Source of the DNA: an uncultured Oscillibacter sp.
GTDB lineage: Bacteria > Bacillota > Clostridia > Oscillospirales > Oscillospiraceae
DNA length: 7,412 nucleotides
Direction of reading: 5' to 3'
Assembly (NCBI GenBank): GCA_947245315.1
Contig: CAMXNV010000108.1
Location: 1 to 7,412 of the forward strand
Position numbers and translations under genes: made by a program. Positions within the stretch are counted from its first letter, which is position 1; the number at the start of each line of letters is the position of its first letter. Positions 5,529 to 7,412 of the stretch are shown here, one piece after another. The notes below the pieces were generated by a model. It saw only the letters and a list, made by a program, of their open reading frames with translations, made no database searches and had not been told where the DNA came from.

Positions 5529-5594
5529 CAATGCCGGGGAATAACCAAACATCATAAAATGCGCAGTTGGATACTCCCCGGCGCTCTCCGGATA

Positions 5595-5623
5595 TTGACT
5601 TGAACCCGGGTTCGTAGTATGAT
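5595..5623 (+). promoter_or_regulatory. Promoter of the lipoprotein gene
   Basis: TTGACT (5595-5600) and TATGAT (5618-5623) are separated by exactly 17 nt, each one mismatch from the housekeeping consensus. Transcription would begin near 5630, leaving a 5' leader of about 70 nt before the lipoprotein start. Confidence 0.85.
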
Positions 5624-5634
5624 TTAATATCATA
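5602..5634 (+). promoter_or_regulatory. Operator-like palindromes in the lipoprotein promoter
   Basis: A perfect 12-bp palindrome, GAACCCGGGTTC (5602-5613), lies in the -35/-10 spacer. A second inverted pair, TATGAT (5618-5623) and ATCATA (5629-5634), covers the -10 box and the expected start. Both positions suit a repressor that blocks RNA polymerase. No regulator gene is in the window, so the ligand and protein are unknown. Confidence 0.45.
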
Positions 5635-5641
5635 TTTTCAT

Positions 5642-5660
5642 GGGGCGGGGTTTCCGCCCC
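5642..5660 (+). other. 5'-UTR hairpin of the lipoprotein mRNA
   Basis: GGGGCGG/CCGCCCC (7 bp, GGTTT loop) lies between the expected transcription start and the ribosome binding site. It is followed by GTAAAAATG, not a T-tract, so it is more likely a stability or structural element than an attenuator. Confidence 0.5.
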
Positions 5661-5698
5661 GTAAAAATGAGAGAAAACAGAATGGAGGACTTCCTGAC

Positions 5699-6277
5699 AT
5701 GAAACGCTTACTTACGATCCTTCTCGCACTGCTGCTTTCCCTGTCCCTGGCGGCCTGCGGCGGCAAGCCCGGCGGCGACGGGGACTCCGGCGGCTCCTCC
5801 GGGGTCAACGAGCTCTGGGCGGAGGACGGCTATGCCGAGGGCCGCATCGGCGACCTGGTGCACACCTATTTCATGGACTTCACGGTGAACAGCGCCTACA
5901 CGGCCTCGGAGTACCACGGGCACACCGCCCCGGAGGGGCAGAAGGTGCTGGTGGTGGATATGACCGTAAAAAATACCTTCAAAGAGAGCATTTCCATGTA
6001 CGACATCGACTTCCAGGGCCAGTGGAACGCCAGCGCCGAGACCGATGAATTCGCCTGGCCCATCACCATAGGAGAGGACGGAAGCGAGCTGGACACCGTG
6101 GCGGAGGAGCAGCTCCCCGGGGAGTACGAGCTGGGCGTGAACGAGTCCCGGACGGGCGAACTGGTCTTCGACGTGCCCGAGGACGAGAAGGACTTCTCCA
6201 TCTCCTATCTGGAGCTCTTCTCCGACGACTCGGAGGGGGACACCTTCTTCGTTTACTTCACCGCCGAGGCCCGGTAA
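5699..6277 (+). CDS. Secreted lipoprotein, DUF4352-like immunoglobulin-fold domain
   Basis: The 192-residue protein opens with a lipoprotein signal peptide: MKR, a leucine-rich core, and lipobox LAAC with Cys20 as the lipidated residue, so the mature protein should sit on the outer face of the membrane. A Gly/Ser/Asp linker (21-35) follows. A beta-rich, very acidic domain (about 45-190) contains GQKVLVVDMTVKNTF (80-94) and RTGELVFDVPED (151-162), the pattern seen in DUF4352/DUF5067 lipoproteins of Firmicutes; this assignment is from remembered pattern, not a search. GGAGG lies 10 nt before the ATG. The gene is monocistronic behind its own promoter, with no terminator before the convergent neighbour. 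The molecular function of this family is not established; extracellular binding is only a guess. Confidence 0.88.
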   Translation: MKRLLTILLALLLSLSLAACGGKPGGDGDSGGSSGVNELWAEDGYAEGRIGDLVHTYFMDFTVNSAYTASEYHGHTAPEGQKVLVVDMTVKNTFKESISMYDIDFQGQWNASAETDEFAWPITIGEDGSELDTVAEEQLPGEYELGVNESRTGELVFDVPEDEKDFSISYLELFSDDSEGDTFFVYFTAEAR

Positions 6278-6279
6278 GC

Positions 6280-7029
6280 TCAGGCGGCCCGGGAATAGGC
6301 CAGGAGGAAGAGCAGGCTGGTGTGGGCGGGGTAGTAGAGGTAAAAGAGCCCCTTCCAGCTCCGCCCCCGCTCCCCGTTGTAGCGGAGCATCAGCGGCAGG
6401 ACGAAGGCCATCATCCACTGAACGGGGACCCAGCCGTACAGCGCCTCGGCGCTGAACTGATAGAGGCAGAAGATCAGGTACACCGGGGCCAGGAGCTCCC
6501 GCCGGTCCCGGAGAAAGTAGAAGACCAGGCCCAGGGCGACGAATTCAAAGCCGAACTCGTTCACCGCCAGGTTGGGGACCACGCCGGTGAGGACGTCGCC
6601 GCTGAGGTTCCGGGTGAAGGGCAGCAGGGCGGGGAGAAGGGCGTAGAGCACCTGAACCAACGCCAGGGCTCCCAGGGCCAGGCCGCCCTTTTTCCGGTCC
6701 CGCTGCCAGAGCTCCAGGGCGCTGATGAGCACTCCCGTGAGGAACAGGGGCAGGAAGATGTTGTGATTGCCATAGCCCCGTTCGGTAGGGAAACGGCTGT
6801 CCAGGAACAGCCCCAGGGCGGTCATGAAGAGGCTCATCGAGTAGAGCCGGAGAAGGTAGCGCCCCCGGCTCCGGGTGTGGGCGTAGCCCTGGGTCATGCA
6901 GAAGAGGAAGAGGGGGTACGCCCCCCGGCCCAGCCAACCGAACCAGACCGGGGCCTCCGGGAAGTAGAGCCGGATATGGTCCAGGGTCATGAGAGCCAGG
7001 GCGGTGAGCTTGAGGGAGAAGGTTGTCAT
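6280..7029 (-). CDS. TraX-family membrane protein (acyltransferase-like)
   Basis: The 249-residue polytopic protein has roughly seven hydrophobic segments. Family marks are LKLTALALMTLDHI (6-19), LGRGAYPLFLF (33-43), QGYAHTRSRGRYLLRL (47-62), N90, YNGERG (217-222) and KGLFYLYYPAH (226-236). The founding member, F-plasmid TraX, N-acetylates pilin; chromosomal members in Firmicutes are common and their substrates are unknown, so a role in acetylating a surface protein or glycan is an inference. The start ATG at 7029 has AGGAG 8 nt upstream. No conjugation genes are nearby, which argues against a pilin role. It is convergent with the lipoprotein gene, with 2 bp between the stop codons. Confidence 0.9.
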   Translation of the reverse strand: MTTFSLKLTALALMTLDHIRLYFPEAPVWFGWLGRGAYPLFLFCMTQGYAHTRSRGRYLLRLYSMSLFMTALGLFLDSRFPTERGYGNHNIFLPLFLTGVLISALELWQRDRKKGGLALGALALVQVLYALLPALLPFTRNLSGDVLTGVVPNLAVNEFGFEFVALGLVFYFLRDRRELLAPVYLIFCLYQFSAEALYGWVPVQWMMAFVLPLMLRYNGERGRSWKGLFYLYYPAHTSLLFLLAYSRAA

Positions 7030-7051
7030 TGTTTTGGCTCCTATCTCGATG

Positions 7052-7069
7052 CGGGGCGGGAGGGCCCCG
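7052..7069 (-). other. 5'-leader hairpin upstream of the TraX-family gene
   Basis: CGGGGC/GCCCCG (6 bp, 6-nt loop) lies upstream of the AGGAG site. A TACTAT string on the minus strand (7076-7081) is a possible -10, but no -35 at standard spacing is convincing, so the promoter is unassigned. The hairpin resembles the one in the lipoprotein leader in placement and GC content. Confidence 0.35.
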
Positions 7070-7160
7070 TTTTAGATAGTACGAGATGGGGGAGTGGGAT
7101 TCTTCAAAATGGGGGGCTGTTTTGTCCCGTCTATTGGGAACAGGGCACTTCCGGGGGAGC

Positions 7161-7187
7161 GGAAGGGGACAGAGCCCCTTCCCTACA
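7161..7187 (-). repeat. Outlying TGTAGGG hairpin module
   Basis: On the minus strand, TGTAGGG leads straight into a perfect 8-bp stem, GGAAGGGG/CCCCTTCC, with a 6-nt loop, the same layout as one half of the repeats at 5023-5528 but with an entirely different stem sequence. A second TGTAGGG (minus strand, 7229-7235) with a weak 4-bp stem (7216-7228) lies 42 bp away. Confidence 0.5.
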
Positions 7188-7223
7188 GGGAATTCTATCG
7201 ATAGCAGGAGAAAGTCCTGGGGG

Positions 7224-7412
7224 TCAGGCCCTACAAAAGCCTCCCTCAGAGAGGGAGCCTTGGGTTTTGGCTAAGCCGATTCGTTCACCAGGGTAGCGCC
7301 AGCGAAAAGAGAAGCTGGTCGATTCGATGTCGGACAAACCCCCGCTCAATCTAAAATCGCGTGGGAAGTCATTCCGGCTCCGCCGATCATTCAGGCGCGC
7401 CCTCGTCGGAAC
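7224..7412 (-). other. Open frame without a start codon, running off the window edge
   Basis: On the minus strand a frame of 62 sense codons enters from beyond 7412 and ends at TGA (7224-7226). It contains no ATG or GTG in the window, so any start lies outside. The peptide is rich in Arg and Ser (for example SFSFRWRYPGERIGLAKT) and matches no domain I recognise. Its last codons overlap a hairpin and a TGTAGGG repeat remnant. It may be the end of a real gene, a repeat-derived spurious frame, or chance in GC-rich DNA. Confidence 0.25.
7241..7257. other. Short hairpin CTCCCTC/GAGGGAG
   Basis: A 7-bp stem with an AGA loop. On the minus strand it is followed by GCTTTTG, a weak T-rich tail, so it could be a poor terminator for minus-strand transcription; it lies inside the 3' end of the open frame described at 7224-7412. 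Confidence 0.4.

Noticed and set aside
4971..5539. CRISPR array
   Set aside because: The repeats are of unequal length, inverted relative to each other and irregularly spaced, with no uniform spacers and no cas genes.
5642..5660. Riboswitch in the lipoprotein leader
   Set aside because: Only one simple 7-bp hairpin is present in a leader of about 70 nt. No known aptamer core is recognisable, and no terminator alternative exists.
5708..6418. 236-codon minus-strand frame opposite the lipoprotein gene
   Set aside because: GC-rich third positions leave the opposite strand open. It has no convincing start signal and covers a gene with a clear lipobox, promoter and ribosome binding site.
6322..7296. 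324-codon plus-strand frame opposite the TraX-family gene
   Set aside because: It is a shadow of the TraX-family coding region, with Gln/Glu/Pro-rich low-complexity translation and no domain.

Overview
The window looks like chromosomal DNA from a GC-rich anaerobic Firmicute, most plausibly a gut clostridium of the Oscillospiraceae (Flavonifractor/Oscillibacter-like). This assignment is an inference. It rests on the pyruvate:ferredoxin oxidoreductase, the strong GC preference at third codon positions, the Gram-positive style promoters (TTGACA-17-TATGAT) and ribosome binding sites, a small lipoprotein, a TraX-family membrane protein, and many GTAGGGGC-type intergenic hairpin repeats.

Layout: (1) 1-2912, plus strand: the 3' four fifths of a pyruvate:ferredoxin/flavodoxin oxidoreductase gene, closed by a strong intrinsic terminator at 2935-2970. 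(2) 2971-4127, minus strand: a five-gene tRNA operon read right to left as Gly(TCC)-Arg(TCT)-His(GTG)-Gln(TTG)-Lys(TTT), all with encoded CCA, driven by a near-consensus promoter at 4099-4127 with A-tracts upstream. The Gln-Lys spacer is 355 bp against 8, 47 and 62 bp for the others. It is filled with hairpins, a heptanucleotide tandem repeat and an element bounded by an 11-bp perfect inverted repeat. A related 63-bp palindromic element lies just past tRNA-Lys. (3) 4221-4844, minus strand: a class I glutamine amidotransferase-like peptidase C26. (4) 4845-5594: a non-coding repeat island holding several TGTAGGGGC...GCCCCTACA elements in a nested, roughly mirror-image arrangement. Two inverted copies differ by base changes that keep their hairpin stems paired. 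(5) 5595-6277, plus strand: a good promoter containing operator-like palindromes, a 5'-UTR hairpin and a secreted lipoprotein gene. (6) 6280-7029, minus strand: a TraX-family acyltransferase-like membrane protein whose stop lies 2 bp from the lipoprotein stop. (7) 7030-7412: further hairpin repeats, then a start-less minus-strand open frame running off the window edge.

The protein genes do not form one pathway. Energy metabolism, translation, amide hydrolysis, a cell-surface lipoprotein and a membrane acyltransferase sit side by side as separate transcription units. The most unusual content is the dense, structurally conserved repeat DNA in the spacers and inside the tRNA operon. No CRISPR array, phage gene, transposase or recognisable defence system is visible.
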